From Sphingomonas sp. S2-65 (GTDB lineage: Bacteria; Pseudomonadota; Alphaproteobacteria; Sphingomonadales; Sphingomonadaceae), in NCBI RefSeq assembly GCF_021513175.1, contig NZ_CP090953.1:1545001-1609000 (forward strand): a DNA stretch of 64,000 nucleotides. Direction: 5' to 3'. The notes under the pieces are model-generated. The model was given only the letters and a program-made list of their open reading frames with translations. It was not told the origin of the DNA and did no database searches. This document shows, piece by piece, positions 26,699 through 37,142 of this stretch. Positions within the stretch are counted from its first letter, which is position 1. Each line of letters begins with the position of its first letter. Made by a program: the position numbers and the translations under genes.

Positions 26699-27747
26699 CG
26701 CAGCGCCTGCAACACGGCGTTACCCATCGCCTCAGTGGTGTGGGTGCCGCCAAGATCCGGCGTACGAGCGCCGCCGACAAGCGCGTCCGCCACCGCCTTC
26801 TCGATCCGTTGTGCGGAGGTCTCATCCTCCAGCGAATGCCGCAGCAGCATCGCGGCGGAGAGGATCGCCGCGCATGGGTTCGCCTTGCCCTGCCCGGCAA
26901 TGTCGGGCGCCGAGCCATGGATCGGCTCGTACATCCCGTTGGCGCCGCTCCATGCGCTGAGCGAAGCCGAAGGCAGCATGCCGATCGATCCGGCGCACAT
27001 GCTCGCCTGGTCCGACAGGATGTCGCCGAACAGGTTGCCGGTGACGATCACGTCGAACTCGGCCGGGCGGCGGACGAGCTGCATCGCGGCATTGTCGACA
27101 TACATATGCGTGAGCTGGACGTCGTGATATTCGGTGCTCAGTTCGTTCACCACGTCGCGCCACAGCTGCGAGGTTTCGAGCACGTTTGCCTTGTCGACCG
27201 AGCACAGCTTCTTGCGCCGGCGGCGTGCCATCTCGAAGCCGACCCGGGCGATGCGCTCCACCTCGGCTTCGTCATAGCTCATCCAGTCATAGCCCTGGCG
27301 CAGCCCCTCATGGTTGGTGCGCCGGCCCTTTTCGCCGAAATAGACGTCGCCGGTCAGTTCGCGGACGATGACGAGGTCGAGCCCTGCGACCACGTCGGCC
27401 TTGAGCGGCGAAGCGGAGTCGAGCCCGGGGAACAGCTTGGCGGGGCGAATATTGGCGAACAGCCCCAGCTCGCGGCGGATGCCGAGCAGCGCGGCTTCGG
27501 GGCGAAGGCGGCGTTCGAGCGCGTCGAAGCGCGGATCGCCGATCGCGCCGAAAAGCACGGCATCGGCACGCTTGGCCAGCGCCAGCGTCTCCGGGGGCAG
27601 CGGACGGCCGGAGACCAGATAAGCCGCCCCGCCGATCGGCGCTTCCTCGAACGACAGCCCCAGATCGAGCGCTTCCAACACGCGGCGCGCCTGGGTCGTG
27701 ACTTCGGGCCCGATACCGTCACCGGGCAGAACTGCAATCAGCGGCAT
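26695..27747 (-). CDS. leuB: 3-isopropylmalate dehydrogenase
   Basis: This 350-residue enzyme carries out the NAD-dependent oxidative decarboxylation in leucine synthesis. The start at 27747 gives [16 protein letters not shown]. The open frame continues upstream without family similarity. Motifs are VFGAIGDP-like text ([12 protein letters not shown]), [13 protein letters not shown] and the metal/substrate segment [20 protein letters not shown]. Also present are [19 protein letters not shown] and [14 protein letters not shown]. leuCD are not in the window. It overlaps the GT2-GtrA gene by four bases. Confidence 0.97.
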   Translation of the reverse strand: MPLIAVLPGDGIGPEVTTQARRVLEALDLGLSFEEAPIGGAAYLVSGRPLPPETLALAKRADAVLFGAIGDPRFDALERRLRPEAALLGIRRELGLFANIRPAKLFPGLDSASPLKADVVAGLDLVIVRELTGDVYFGEKGRRTNHEGLRQGYDWMSYDEAEVERIARVGFEMARRRRKKLCSVDKANVLETSQLWRDVVNELSTEYHDVQLTHMYVDNAAMQLVRRPAEFDVIVTGNLFGDILSDQASMCAGSIGMLPSASLSAWSGANGMYEPIHGSAPDIAGQGKANPCAAILSAAMLLRHSLEDETSAQRIEKAVADALVGGARTPDLGGTHTTEAMGNAVLQALR

Positions 27748-27794
27748 CCGCGCTCCCTCAAGAAATCGCGCCCGCTTTGCCGCCAGCGCCGCGC

Positions 27795-28526
27795 TTACGC
27801 AACCGCCCGCTTGAGCCGATCGACCAGCCGCACGCGGGTCGCCAGCACATCGGCGCTTCGCCCGATCAGCAAGTCGCGCTCCAGGAAGTGGCTGGTCAGT
27901 CGCAGCCCGTCCAGGATGTCGCCCCATTCCGCCGGGCCGCCCTCGGTCAGGAACGTCGGCAGCCGCAGCAGCCGGTCCTCATAGCCCTGTCCCCCGATCC
28001 GGCTGACGGCGATCCCCGATTTGGGGCTGACGAAGGCGAGGTCCTGAGAGGCTCCGGTCGCGGCGCAGCGTTCGAGATCGAGCCCGAAGCCGAGTTCGGC
28101 AAGCAACAGCAGCTCGTAGCGGACGATCGCGGTGGCCCAGCCGCGCGCGGCCGGCGCCGCCTCGATCGCGGCAAGCACCCCGTCCAATGCGCCGTAAAGC
28201 CGCGGATAAGGCTGCGCCTCGGGCAACGTGGTCGCGGTTAGCGCGGTCGCCCATTGCAGCGCCACTGCGGGCAGCGGCTCGCCAAACAACGGCGCGCGGC
28301 TGTGGATCAGTTCGACGGTCAGCCCAGCCAGTTGCTCGTCGGTGCGCGAGCGCCAGTCGCCCAGGATAAGATTGGCGGGCTGGAGCACCGGGCGCAGTGC
28401 GCGCGATCGGCCGCCGCGGACATACCCCGGCTGCAGCCCGTCGCTCTCGGTCAGCGCACGCGCGACGGCGCCATACTCGCCATGCGCCCGGACGCTCAGG
28501 AGGATGGCTTCGGCACGCAAATGCAT
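27795..28526 (-). CDS. recO: DNA repair protein RecO
   Basis: This 243-residue protein loads RecA onto SSB-coated DNA with RecR. The N-terminal OB-fold begins with [18 protein letters not shown] and holds [17 protein letters not shown]. The middle helical domain has [22 protein letters not shown]. The usual zinc-binding cysteine set is reduced to one Cys (RCAATG), as is common in this group. It precedes leuB by 47 bases on the same strand. Confidence 0.92.
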   Translation of the reverse strand: MHLRAEAILLSVRAHGEYGAVARALTESDGLQPGYVRGGRSRALRPVLQPANLILGDWRSRTDEQLAGLTVELIHSRAPLFGEPLPAVALQWATALTATTLPEAQPYPRLYGALDGVLAAIEAAPAARGWATAIVRYELLLLAELGFGLDLERCAATGASQDLAFVSPKSGIAVSRIGGQGYEDRLLRLPTFLTEGGPAEWGDILDGLRLTSHFLERDLLIGRSADVLATRVRLVDRLKRAVA

Positions 28527-28535
28527 GCCGCGAGC

Positions 28536-29474
28536 CTAGCCGCGGCGCAGCCGCTTGGCGAGGTTGCCGAGCCCGGCCGAATGGACCAGCCTTTTGACCT
28601 GCGCGACGCTGGCATCGAAGCCGCCGAGCGCCGCCATGGTCAGCCGATTGGCGAACGATGGGCGGAGCAGCAGCAAGTCGACGCACGACACCCCGCCGGT
28701 GGCGAACTGGCGCTTGTGCTGCCCCTCTCCCTCGGTGAAGTCGAACGTCGCGAACGGTCCCTCGTCGAACAAGTCGCGCACCGCGTGCAGCTGAAGCACG
28801 GCGCCCGGCGACAGCTCGTTGAACGCCGGATCATGCCCGACATAGGCATAGATCACCGTATCGCCGACTACGGGGCAATAGAGATAGGCAGCGGGCTCGC
28901 CGCCGATATAGAGCAGCCAGGCACGCACCCGTCCGGCTGCGGCCGAGGCATGCATGCTGCGGACGAAGTCGGGATTGTCGGGCAGGCCAGATCCGAGCAG
29001 CCGCTCCTGATAGGTTCGCAGCGAAATGCGTCGTGCGGCGTCGTGGAACGCCTCCATCTGCGACGGCGCCGAGAAGCTGCGGATGTCGAGCGCGCCGCCC
29101 GACGCTTCCGCCACCTTCTTGGCCTTGCGGCGCAGGCTCTGGCGGGCGTTCGACGAAAGTCCGCCGAACCAGGTCTCGAAGCCCAAGGTCAAGTCCAGAT
29201 AATAACGCGTATAGCGCTGCCGGACGAAGGGCAGCATGCCGTTCGACGCCTTGACCAACGGCCCCACCAGCCCTTCGGGCAACGACGTCGTGACATAGCC
29301 ATGTGCCGTGCGGTCCAGCGGCGGCAGCACCGGCAGGCGGGCGGCACGCGCTTCGGCAAGGCTTAGCGGCACGCGCACCAGCGTGCGGTCGACGGTCATC
29401 AGCGTGCGCGCGCCGATCTCGAATTTCAGCTGGGTTTTCCGCGCACGCCCCGGCTCCGCGCGAACTTCGGCCAT
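28536..29474 (-). CDS. FemAB/CelD-type acyltransferase (GNAT fold)
   Basis: This 312-residue protein is called from ATG 29474, six bases after the upstream deacetylase stop. The frame is open further upstream but that overlaps the neighbour. The core resembles the BcsL/CelD acetyltransferase family used in polysaccharide modification: ARQSLRRKAKKVAEASGG, then EAFHDAARRISLRTYQERLLG, WLLYIGGEPAAYLYCPV, YAYVGHDPAFNELSPGAVLQ and FDFTEGEGQHKRQFATGG. The last segments match the FemAB/Acetyltransf_6 core. No signal peptide is present. With the adjacent deacetylase it suggests tailoring of a surface polysaccharide, which is inferred. Confidence 0.8.
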   Translation of the reverse strand: MAEVRAEPGRARKTQLKFEIGARTLMTVDRTLVRVPLSLAEARAARLPVLPPLDRTAHGYVTTSLPEGLVGPLVKASNGMLPFVRQRYTRYYLDLTLGFETWFGGLSSNARQSLRRKAKKVAEASGGALDIRSFSAPSQMEAFHDAARRISLRTYQERLLGSGLPDNPDFVRSMHASAAAGRVRAWLLYIGGEPAAYLYCPVVGDTVIYAYVGHDPAFNELSPGAVLQLHAVRDLFDEGPFATFDFTEGEGQHKRQFATGGVSCVDLLLLRPSFANRLTMAALGGFDASVAQVKRLVHSAGLGNLAKRLRRG

Positions 29475-29479
29475 CGCGT

Positions 29480-30436
29480 TCACGCCGCGCGCTCCTCGAC
29501 CCAGTTCGACCAAAGTTGCTCGGCCTGGCGCAATCGGGTGCGCAATGTGCTTGGTCCCAGCGGACGGTCGACTTGGCCCAGCGGCATCGCCGGACAGTCG
29601 CGAAAATGTTCGGTCACCAAGGTCCCCTGCCGCTCCGCCAGCATGCGGCACAATGATTCGAACCGGCGGACATGCACTGCGTTTGGGCGCGTGCCCGCCC
29701 GATTGGCAAGCTCGAAGCCGTGGCCGACGATCGTCACTGCGGCGTGCCGTTCCCGAACCGCGTGGGTCAGCGCCGCGCGCATCTCGGCAGTGGACAGCGC
29801 GCAGATCTGGAAATGGCGAAGATGTCCGGGGCGGTCCTCGATGCAGGTCACCGGCACTTCGACGATGCCGTTGTGCGCAACCGGCGCGATCTGCCGCGCG
29901 GGCAGGTCGATCGCGCTGGGCCAGGGATGCTCCGAGCCGTTATGGCTCGAATCGTAGCGGAAGCCGAGCCCGGCCAGCGCGCGCAGCGTATCGTCGTTCG
30001 CCGAATAGGAGCCCGATCGGAACGCCGTAAGCGGCCCCGCCCCCGCTTGCGTCAGCAGCTCGGCCGCCTGGGCGATCAGCCCACGCTGCCCTTCCAGGTC
30101 ATAGTCGATAAGCTCGAACAGCCCATAGCTCGCGCCCTTGTCGTCCGCGCGCGCGCCGGTCCAATTGGGATGGAGGTGCAGTTGCACCTCCTGCCCGGCC
30201 ACCTGGATACGCTCGACGACGCGGCGGATCGGATCGAGGCCATAAACCAGCGCGGGCATGGGATCGACGAAGAAGCAGGCCTTCAGGCCATGACGGGCCA
30301 ACTGCTCCAGCTGCCAGGCCACGCCGACCCCGGCGGGCTCCAGCGAGCGTTCCGCGACGGTGGCGCGATCGAGCCCGGCGACATGATGCCGCCACATCAA
30401 TTCAGTGTCGATCGTGATGAAGACGCGGGTGGTCAT
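29480..30436 (-). CDS. NodB-like polysaccharide deacetylase family protein
   Basis: This 318-residue protein has the NodB-homology fold. It begins TRVFITIDTELMWRH, where IDTE replaces the usual DDG. The metal-binding pair is QLHLHPNW (HxH). Then comes FRSGSYSANDDTLRALAGLGFRYDSSHN, typical of the RxGxY motif. No signal peptide is seen. The family removes acetyl groups from polysaccharides; some members act in exopolysaccharide assembly. It is followed by the FemAB-like gene six bases on, so the two are cotranscribed. Confidence 0.84.
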   Translation of the reverse strand: MTTRVFITIDTELMWRHHVAGLDRATVAERSLEPAGVGVAWQLEQLARHGLKACFFVDPMPALVYGLDPIRRVVERIQVAGQEVQLHLHPNWTGARADDKGASYGLFELIDYDLEGQRGLIAQAAELLTQAGAGPLTAFRSGSYSANDDTLRALAGLGFRYDSSHNGSEHPWPSAIDLPARQIAPVAHNGIVEVPVTCIEDRPGHLRHFQICALSTAEMRAALTHAVRERHAAVTIVGHGFELANRAGTRPNAVHVRRFESLCRMLAERQGTLVTEHFRDCPAMPLGQVDRPLGPSTLRTRLRQAEQLWSNWVEERAA

Positions 30437-30483
30437 GCCGCCCAGTGTTAGCCGGACGGCGTGAACAAACTACCAATCGCCGC

Positions 30484-33282
30484 TCAGGGCACGACGCCGT
30501 AGCGGGCATATTGCTCGTCGATACGCGGCCACATCAGCCGCGCCGCGGCAAGATCCTGTTCGGCGGCCTTGTCGCCCTTCTTCTTCAGGATGATACCGCG
30601 CAGGAAGAGGCTGGCACTCATATCCGGCGCGACATCGAGCGCGGCGTTGAGGTCGGTAAGTGCATCGTCCATCCGCCCGAGACGGTAATAGACCAGCGCC
30701 CGGCTGTCGTAGATCGCAGCCGGCTGCTCGGCCATTTCAATCGCGCGGGTGCAGTCCTTGAGCGCGGTGTCCAGCGCGACGTTCAGCGTACCCTTGACCC
30801 AACAGCGGCTGTTCAGCAGGTCCGCCTTACCCGGATTGGCCTTCACCACCCCGTCCAGCGCCGCGACTGCCTCGTCGGACCGTTTTGCCTCCGCCAGAAG
30901 GTCGGCCTGCAGCGTGACATAGGACGCCTTTTCGTCGCCTCCCGCGTCGATCCGTTCCGCGATCATCGACAGCGCGTCATCCTGCTCCCCTTTACGAAAG
31001 CGCAGCGTCGCCACGGTGTTCACCGCGCCGATCGAACCAGGGTCGAGCGCAAGCGCCTGTTCCGCATCCTTCAGCGCGGCGGCGTCGTTCCGGATCTGCT
31101 GGAACACGCTCGCCCGGCTGAGATACAGGTCGGCGGTCGGTGCCAAGGCGATCGCCTTGTCGAGATCCGCCTTGGCGGCCTTCCAATCCCAGACGCTCAG
31201 GTTGAAGTTCGCCCGATTCTCATAGCCCAGTGCCTCGTCCGGCTGCTGGGCGATGGCCCTGCCATAGGCAGCGAGGATCGGCTGCAGGGCGCCGCTGCGC
31301 CGCGCGTCCTCCACCTGCCGCCAGCCGGAAGGGTAGCTGGCCGGCGCGATCGCCTTCAGCAACCGATTCTTGGCAAGCGACACCTGGCTGCGGGTCGCAG
31401 GGATGTCCTTCGGCGCGATTTCCAGCCCAAGATTCTCGACGCGGTCCTCGACCCGCAAGTTGCCACCGGCAAGCGCGGTGGTGCGGGAGATGCGCGCCCC
31501 GGCAAGTGTCGGCGGGAGGCTCTGGTCGCCCTCCAGGACGAAGCCCTCGCCTCCCGCGGGCAATTGCACGCTGGTTCGATAGACGATCGTCGCGGGGGCA
31601 CCTGCGGCGACCGGGATGTCCTTCCACGCGGGCCGCACGCGATCGGGCGCGAAGGTGATCTCGGAGATCGTCTTGTCCAGCAGCAACCGGTAGCGGCCGT
31701 TCTCGACATTCCATGGGCTGGTCGCGATCCCGGTCGCACGGATCGTCCCCGTGGCGGTTTCCGGGTCATAGTCGATGCTGCTGTCGAAGATGATCGCACC
31801 ATCCCCGACCAGGCGTGTCGCGGTGCGTTGCGCGCCCTCGTTGCGCTGCTCCTTGGTCATCTGGCTCGAAGCCGCCTGAGTCATGCCAGCCGCCGCGCCG
31901 CGCATGCGCAGCTTTACGGTGAACGGCGCCGGCAGCCGCAAGCCCGCACGCTGATCATAGTTCAGGTCGACTTCCACCAATGGCCGGGCCGGCGCCCGCG
32001 TTTCGAGTGGCGTCAGCTCCGCCCCCTCCGCCCGAAGCGGCAGCACGTGGCGAAATGCCGGAGCATCGTCGAGATCGGCCAGCCGGGTGCCCGATCCGGT
32101 GCCGTCCAGCCAGAGTAGCTTGCCGCCCACGGTCGCGCTCACGAGCACATGATCGAACGCGCCCGGGCTCGGCAACCTGACCGGCACCTGGTCCCCCAGT
32201 TCCATGCTGGCGGCGACGGCCTCGGCATCGATGTTCAGCGCACGCAGCATGGCGAGCAGGAGCAGGGTCTTGGCCTTGCAGTCGCCATAGCGGAGCGACC
32301 AGGTCTGCGCCGGCGTCTGCGGGACATAGTTGCCGCCGTCCATGCCATTGAACAGATAGCGGACCTCGTCCTGCACCAGGCGCAACGCCGCCGCCGCGCG
32401 GACGCGCGGGTCCGTGGATTTCGCAGCGATCTTGGCCACTTCGGCGGCAAGCGGGCTTCCCGGTGCGATCAGCCCGTCGGTCTTGTAGAGCGGTGCCATT
32501 ACCCGCGAGATCGATGCCCAATCGGCGAAGCTCGATGCCTCGAGGATCGGCAGCTTGCGATAGCGGACCGGCGCGTCCGCCGGCAGCTCGGGCAGCTTCG
32601 CGAGCGGCAGCGGGATCTCGATTTCGTTGAATCCACCCTTGGCGACCACCTGGGGCTTCAGCCCGTCGACATAGGTGCGCCAGCCAAGCGCCGTGCCCAC
32701 CGGCCAGCTAAGACGCGCCCGCGCGAACTTGGCACGGGCAGGATCGGTGAGGAGTCCCTGTGCCGCCTGGACATTGCCCTGCAGCGCCTTGTCGCGGCTG
32801 GTGGTGGAAAAGGATATGCGCAGGACGTCGCCCACGCGAAGCCCCTCCGCCTGGAGCGTCGCCGTCAGCAACCCGTTGAGCTGGCGCTGCTCCATCTGCT
32901 CCTCACGGCGCAACACCTGGAAAGGCTGCTTGCCTGCCACCAGGTCGATGACCTCCCGGCCGCGAAGAATCTGGGCGCGGTGGATGATCAGGTCGCCGGC
33001 GTCGGGCTGCCAGGGCAACTTGATCTGGCCCACGTCGCTCAGCATCTGCGCCGACACGGCGCGGACTGCCTGGTCGGTATAGGACCAGAGCTGGCCATCC
33101 GAAACACGCTGCTGCTGGTCCAGGATGATGATCGCCGGATCCGCGTCGGTCAGCTTCGCTACATCGGGCTCGGGCGCAGCCGATACCCAGGCGGGAGCCG
33201 CCTGGTAGAGCGGCTTGTCACCGGCATGCGCCGCCCCCGCCGCGCATAGAAATGGAATCAGCGAAACGCCACCACGCCACAT
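30484..33282 (-). CDS. DUF3857/transglutaminase-like periplasmic protein with TPR repeats
   Basis: This 932-residue protein is called from ATG 33282, giving the signal peptide MWRGGVSLIPFLCAAGAAHA. Residues of about 50-250 form a DUF3857 domain. A transglutaminase-like core follows, with catalytic Cys335 in RYGDCKAKTLLL, His378 in GAFDHVLV and Asp393 in LLWLDGTG. The C-terminal 250 residues contain four to six TPR repeats (ALGYENRANFNLSVWDWKAA, then LDKAIALAPTADLYLSRASV and others). The triad looks intact. This architecture is common in sphingomonads and Bacteroidetes; the substrate is unknown. It is downstream of no obvious operon partner and about 47 bases upstream of the deacetylase gene. 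Confidence 0.88.
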   Translation of the reverse strand: MWRGGVSLIPFLCAAGAAHAGDKPLYQAAPAWVSAAPEPDVAKLTDADPAIIILDQQQRVSDGQLWSYTDQAVRAVSAQMLSDVGQIKLPWQPDAGDLIIHRAQILRGREVIDLVAGKQPFQVLRREEQMEQRQLNGLLTATLQAEGLRVGDVLRISFSTTSRDKALQGNVQAAQGLLTDPARAKFARARLSWPVGTALGWRTYVDGLKPQVVAKGGFNEIEIPLPLAKLPELPADAPVRYRKLPILEASSFADWASISRVMAPLYKTDGLIAPGSPLAAEVAKIAAKSTDPRVRAAAALRLVQDEVRYLFNGMDGGNYVPQTPAQTWSLRYGDCKAKTLLLLAMLRALNIDAEAVAASMELGDQVPVRLPSPGAFDHVLVSATVGGKLLWLDGTGSGTRLADLDDAPAFRHVLPLRAEGAELTPLETRAPARPLVEVDLNYDQRAGLRLPAPFTVKLRMRGAAAGMTQAASSQMTKEQRNEGAQRTATRLVGDGAIIFDSSIDYDPETATGTIRATGIATSPWNVENGRYRLLLDKTISEITFAPDRVRPAWKDIPVAAGAPATIVYRTSVQLPAGGEGFVLEGDQSLPPTLAGARISRTTALAGGNLRVEDRVENLGLEIAPKDIPATRSQVSLAKNRLLKAIAPASYPSGWRQVEDARRSGALQPILAAYGRAIAQQPDEALGYENRANFNLSVWDWKAAKADLDKAIALAPTADLYLSRASVFQQIRNDAAALKDAEQALALDPGSIGAVNTVATLRFRKGEQDDALSMIAERIDAGGDEKASYVTLQADLLAEAKRSDEAVAALDGVVKANPGKADLLNSRCWVKGTLNVALDTALKDCTRAIEMAEQPAAIYDSRALVYYRLGRMDDALTDLNAALDVAPDMSASLFLRGIILKKKGDKAAEQDLAAARLMWPRIDEQYARYGVVP

Positions 33283-33412
33283 CAGTCTTTCCCCCCGGTA
33301 TTGGGTAAGGAAAGTAGCGGCTCGCAACCGGCGCACAAGCGAAGTTATCGTGCAGGAACCATGCAGATGCCGCCACGCGAGCTTCGGCTCGTCTCGCGCC
33401 GTCCGCTCTATT

Positions 33413-35335
33413 CTACCGGGCGTGGTAGAAGTCGTAGACCTGTTGCGCGACAGCGGCGGAAACCCCGGGGGCTTTCTTCAAATCCTCCAAGCTGGCGTTG
33501 CGCACTGCCCGCCCGGTGCCGAAGTGCATCAGCAGCGCCTTTTTGCGCGCCGGGCCGATGCCCGGAACCTCGTCCAGCGGCGACGCGCCGATCGCCTTGG
33601 CGCGCTTGTCGCGATGGGCGCCGATCGCGAAGCGGTGGACTTCGTCGCGCAGCCGCTGGAGATAGAACAGCACTGGCGAATTGACGGGCAGCGTCAGCTC
33701 GCGCCCGTCCATCAGGTGGAACACCTCGCGCCCGTCGCGGCCGTGATGCGGCCCCTTGGCGACGCCGACCAGGCAGACATCCTCGATGCCCAGATCCTCC
33801 AGCACGCCCTTGACTGCGTTCAGCTGCCCGCGCCCGCCGTCGATCAGCACCAGGTCCGGCCAGTCGCCCTGCGTCCGGTCCGGATCCTCGGCCTGCGCGC
33901 GGGCGAAGCGGCGGCCGAACACCTCGCGCATCATGCCGTAATCGTCGCCTGCGATCGTCTCGGGGCGCTTGATGTTGAACTTGCGGTACTGGTTTTTGCG
34001 GAAGCCTTCGGGTCCCGCGACCACCATCGCCCCCAGCGCGTTGGTGCCCTGGATGTGGCTGTTGTCGTAAACCTCGATGCGGTTCGGCGGCTCGGGCAGC
34101 TCGAACAGGTCGGCGACCTCGGCCAGCAGCTTGGCCTGGGTGGTGCTCTCCGCCAGCCGCCGGTCGAGCGCCTCCACGGCGTTGCGCTGCGCCTGTTCCA
34201 GCAGCCGCCGGCGCGGTCCGCGCTGCGGCACCCCGATCGCCACCTTGTGCCCCGAACGCTCGGCCAGCGCCTCGGAGAGCAGCCTCGCCTCCTCCAGATT
34301 GCGGTCGACGAAGATCGTCTTGGGCGGCGGCACTTCCTCGTAGAATTGCATCAGGAACTGCGTCAGCACTTCGTCTTCGGGCACTTCGTTGGTGTGCGCC
34401 GGGAAGAAGCTGCGATGCCCCCAATTCTGCCCGCCGCGGATGAAGAAGGCTTGGACTCCCATCACGCCGGACTTGCAGGCAAGCGCGAAGATGTCGACGT
34501 CGCCGACACCTTCGGCGTTGATCGCCTGGCTACCCTGGATGAAGGTCAGCGCCTTCAGCCGGTCGCGCAGGATCGCCGCCAGCTCGAAGTCCAGGTTCGC
34601 CGCAGCCGCTTCCATCTGCTCGCCCAGCTTGGCCTGGACCTGGGTCTTTTTGCCCTGGAGGAAGTTGCGCGCATCCGACACCAGGTCGGCATAGCCTTCG
34701 GTGTCGATCCGCCCCACGCACGGTGCCGAGCAGCGGCGGATCTGGTACAGCAGACACGGCCGGTCGCGCGTCGAGAAGAAGCCGTCGGTGCACGACCGCA
34801 ACAGGAACAGCTTCTGCAACGCGTTGAGCGTCTGGCGCACCTGCCCCGCCCCGGCGAACGGGCCGAAATAGTCGCCCTTGTAGCGCCGCGCGCCGCGATG
34901 GAGCTGGACCCGGGCGAAATCGTGATCCTGCCGCAGCAGGATGAACGGGAACGACTTATCGTCGCGCAGCAGCACGTTGTAGGGTGGCCGATAGCGCTTG
35001 ATCAGCTGCGCCTCGAGCAGCAGCGCCTCGGCTTCGTTGTTGGTGGTGACGATCGTCATCGACCGCGTCTGCGCGACCATGCGCTGCAACCGCTTCGACA
35101 GGCGAGTGACCTGGGTATAGTTGGTGACGCGGTTCTTCAGCGCGCGCGCCTTGCCGACATACAGCACGTCGCCGCGCGCATCCTGCATGCGATACACGCC
35201 CGGGCGCACCGGCAGCGTCGCCAGCACGTTGCGGATCGCCGCGACGCCCGCCTCCAGGTCCGGCGTTTCCGCGCCGCGGACCGTGTAGGTCGCGGTCTCC
35301 TCGTTGAATCGATTGGGGGAATTGGGGTCGGACAT
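33413..35335 (-). CDS. uvrC: excinuclease ABC subunit C
   Basis: This 640-residue nuclease makes both incisions in nucleotide excision repair. The GIY-YIG domain is at about residues 42-120 (RPGVYRMQDARGDVLYVGKA, then LKNRVTNYTQ). Next come a Cys cluster (QIRRCSAPCVGRI), a UVR motif for UvrB binding around 210-245, the RNase H-like 3' nuclease domain (LPEPPNRIEVYDNSHIQGT, then DLVLIDGGRGQLNA) and a C-terminal helix-hairpin-helix (EVPGIGPARKKALLMHFG). An N-terminal extension of about 40 residues precedes the GIY-YIG domain. Confidence 0.97.
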   Translation of the reverse strand: MSDPNSPNRFNEETATYTVRGAETPDLEAGVAAIRNVLATLPVRPGVYRMQDARGDVLYVGKARALKNRVTNYTQVTRLSKRLQRMVAQTRSMTIVTTNNEAEALLLEAQLIKRYRPPYNVLLRDDKSFPFILLRQDHDFARVQLHRGARRYKGDYFGPFAGAGQVRQTLNALQKLFLLRSCTDGFFSTRDRPCLLYQIRRCSAPCVGRIDTEGYADLVSDARNFLQGKKTQVQAKLGEQMEAAAANLDFELAAILRDRLKALTFIQGSQAINAEGVGDVDIFALACKSGVMGVQAFFIRGGQNWGHRSFFPAHTNEVPEDEVLTQFLMQFYEEVPPPKTIFVDRNLEEARLLSEALAERSGHKVAIGVPQRGPRRRLLEQAQRNAVEALDRRLAESTTQAKLLAEVADLFELPEPPNRIEVYDNSHIQGTNALGAMVVAGPEGFRKNQYRKFNIKRPETIAGDDYGMMREVFGRRFARAQAEDPDRTQGDWPDLVLIDGGRGQLNAVKGVLEDLGIEDVCLVGVAKGPHHGRDGREVFHLMDGRELTLPVNSPVLFYLQRLRDEVHRFAIGAHRDKRAKAIGASPLDEVPGIGPARKKALLMHFGTGRAVRNASLEDLKKAPGVSAAVAQQVYDFYHAR

Positions 35336-35369
35336 TACCAGCCGATCTAGGGAGTCGTGCGCCGTCGCG

Positions 35370-35573
35370 CTACTTCTGCGCCGCGGCGTTTTCCATCCGC
35401 GCCGCCTCGGCCTCGATCTGGTTCATCATCTCCTGCGCGCGCAGGCCGACATCCTCGCGTTCGCGCTTCTCCTGCGCGTGGTGGCGCAGTGCCAGGACGA
35501 GCACCGCCGCTGCCAGCACGAGCGTGACGATGCCGGCGATCTGGAGCCAACGATAGCGGGGGTTCGGTGCCAT
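35370..35573 (-). CDS. small single-pass membrane protein
   Basis: This 67-residue protein has one transmembrane helix (about 11-28: IAGIVTLVLAAAVLVLAL) and then a charged helical tail (HHAQEKREREDVGLRAQEMM, ending in MENAAAQK). It lies between the atp operon terminator and uvrC, all on the minus strand. I recognise no family. The coding potential looks real because a normal start and a charged amphipathic helix follow the membrane segment. A 35-base gap separates it from uvrC. Confidence 0.65.
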   Translation of the reverse strand: MAPNPRYRWLQIAGIVTLVLAAAVLVLALRHHAQEKREREDVGLRAQEMMNQIEAEAARMENAAAQK

Positions 35574-35609
35574 GCGACAGCCTTAGCCGCGCTTCGCCTC
35601 GCCGTCATG

Positions 35610-35645
35610 AAAAATGCCGCTCCCAGGCATCCCCGAGAGCGGCAT
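35610..35645 (-). terminator. rho-independent terminator after the F0 operon
   Basis: On the minus strand ATGCCGCT pairs with AGCGGCAT around a 16-base loop, followed by TTTT. It lies 25 bases past the atpF stop and before the small membrane protein gene. Confidence 0.8.
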
Positions 35646-35669
35646 CTGAACCTTGCGAGGCGGTCGAAC

Positions 35670-36819
<1,150 letters not shown>

Positions 36820-36868
36820 TGCAATCCCATGCCGAAAACGGGCCGGCACATGGGCCGGCCCGGAACCG

Positions 36869-37096
36869 TTAGGCGACGAAGATCAGCAGCACTGCAACGA
36901 CGAATGCGAGCAGGCCGAGAAGCTCGGCGGCCGCGAAGCCGATGAACATGTTGCCCTGCTGGCTGGCAGCGGCACCCGGGTTGCGCAGCGCGCCCTGCAG
37001 GTAAGCCGAGAAGACGTTGCCCACGCCCAGCGCGGCCAGGCCGGCGCCGATTGCTGCAAGGCCGGCGCCGAGGAGCTTGATCGAGTCTGCGTCCAT
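36869..37096 (-). CDS. atpE: ATP synthase F0 subunit c
   Basis: This 75-residue hairpin protein forms the proton-driven rotor ring. Helix 1 is LLGAGLAAIGAGLAALGVG. The polar loop is ALRNPGA. Helix 2 has the proton-carrying Glu in FIGFAAAELLGLLAF. The GxGxG-type pattern in helix 1 suggests a standard H+ ring, with no sodium-site motif. It lies between atpB and the b' gene. Ribosome site AGGGAG is upstream of the start. Confidence 0.97.
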   Translation of the reverse strand: MDADSIKLLGAGLAAIGAGLAALGVGNVFSAYLQGALRNPGAAASQQGNMFIGFAAAELLGLLAFVVAVLLIFVA

Positions 37097-37142
37097 TTGA
37101 GATACTCCCTAGAAAAGTTCGAAGTTGGTCAGGAAAAGCGGA

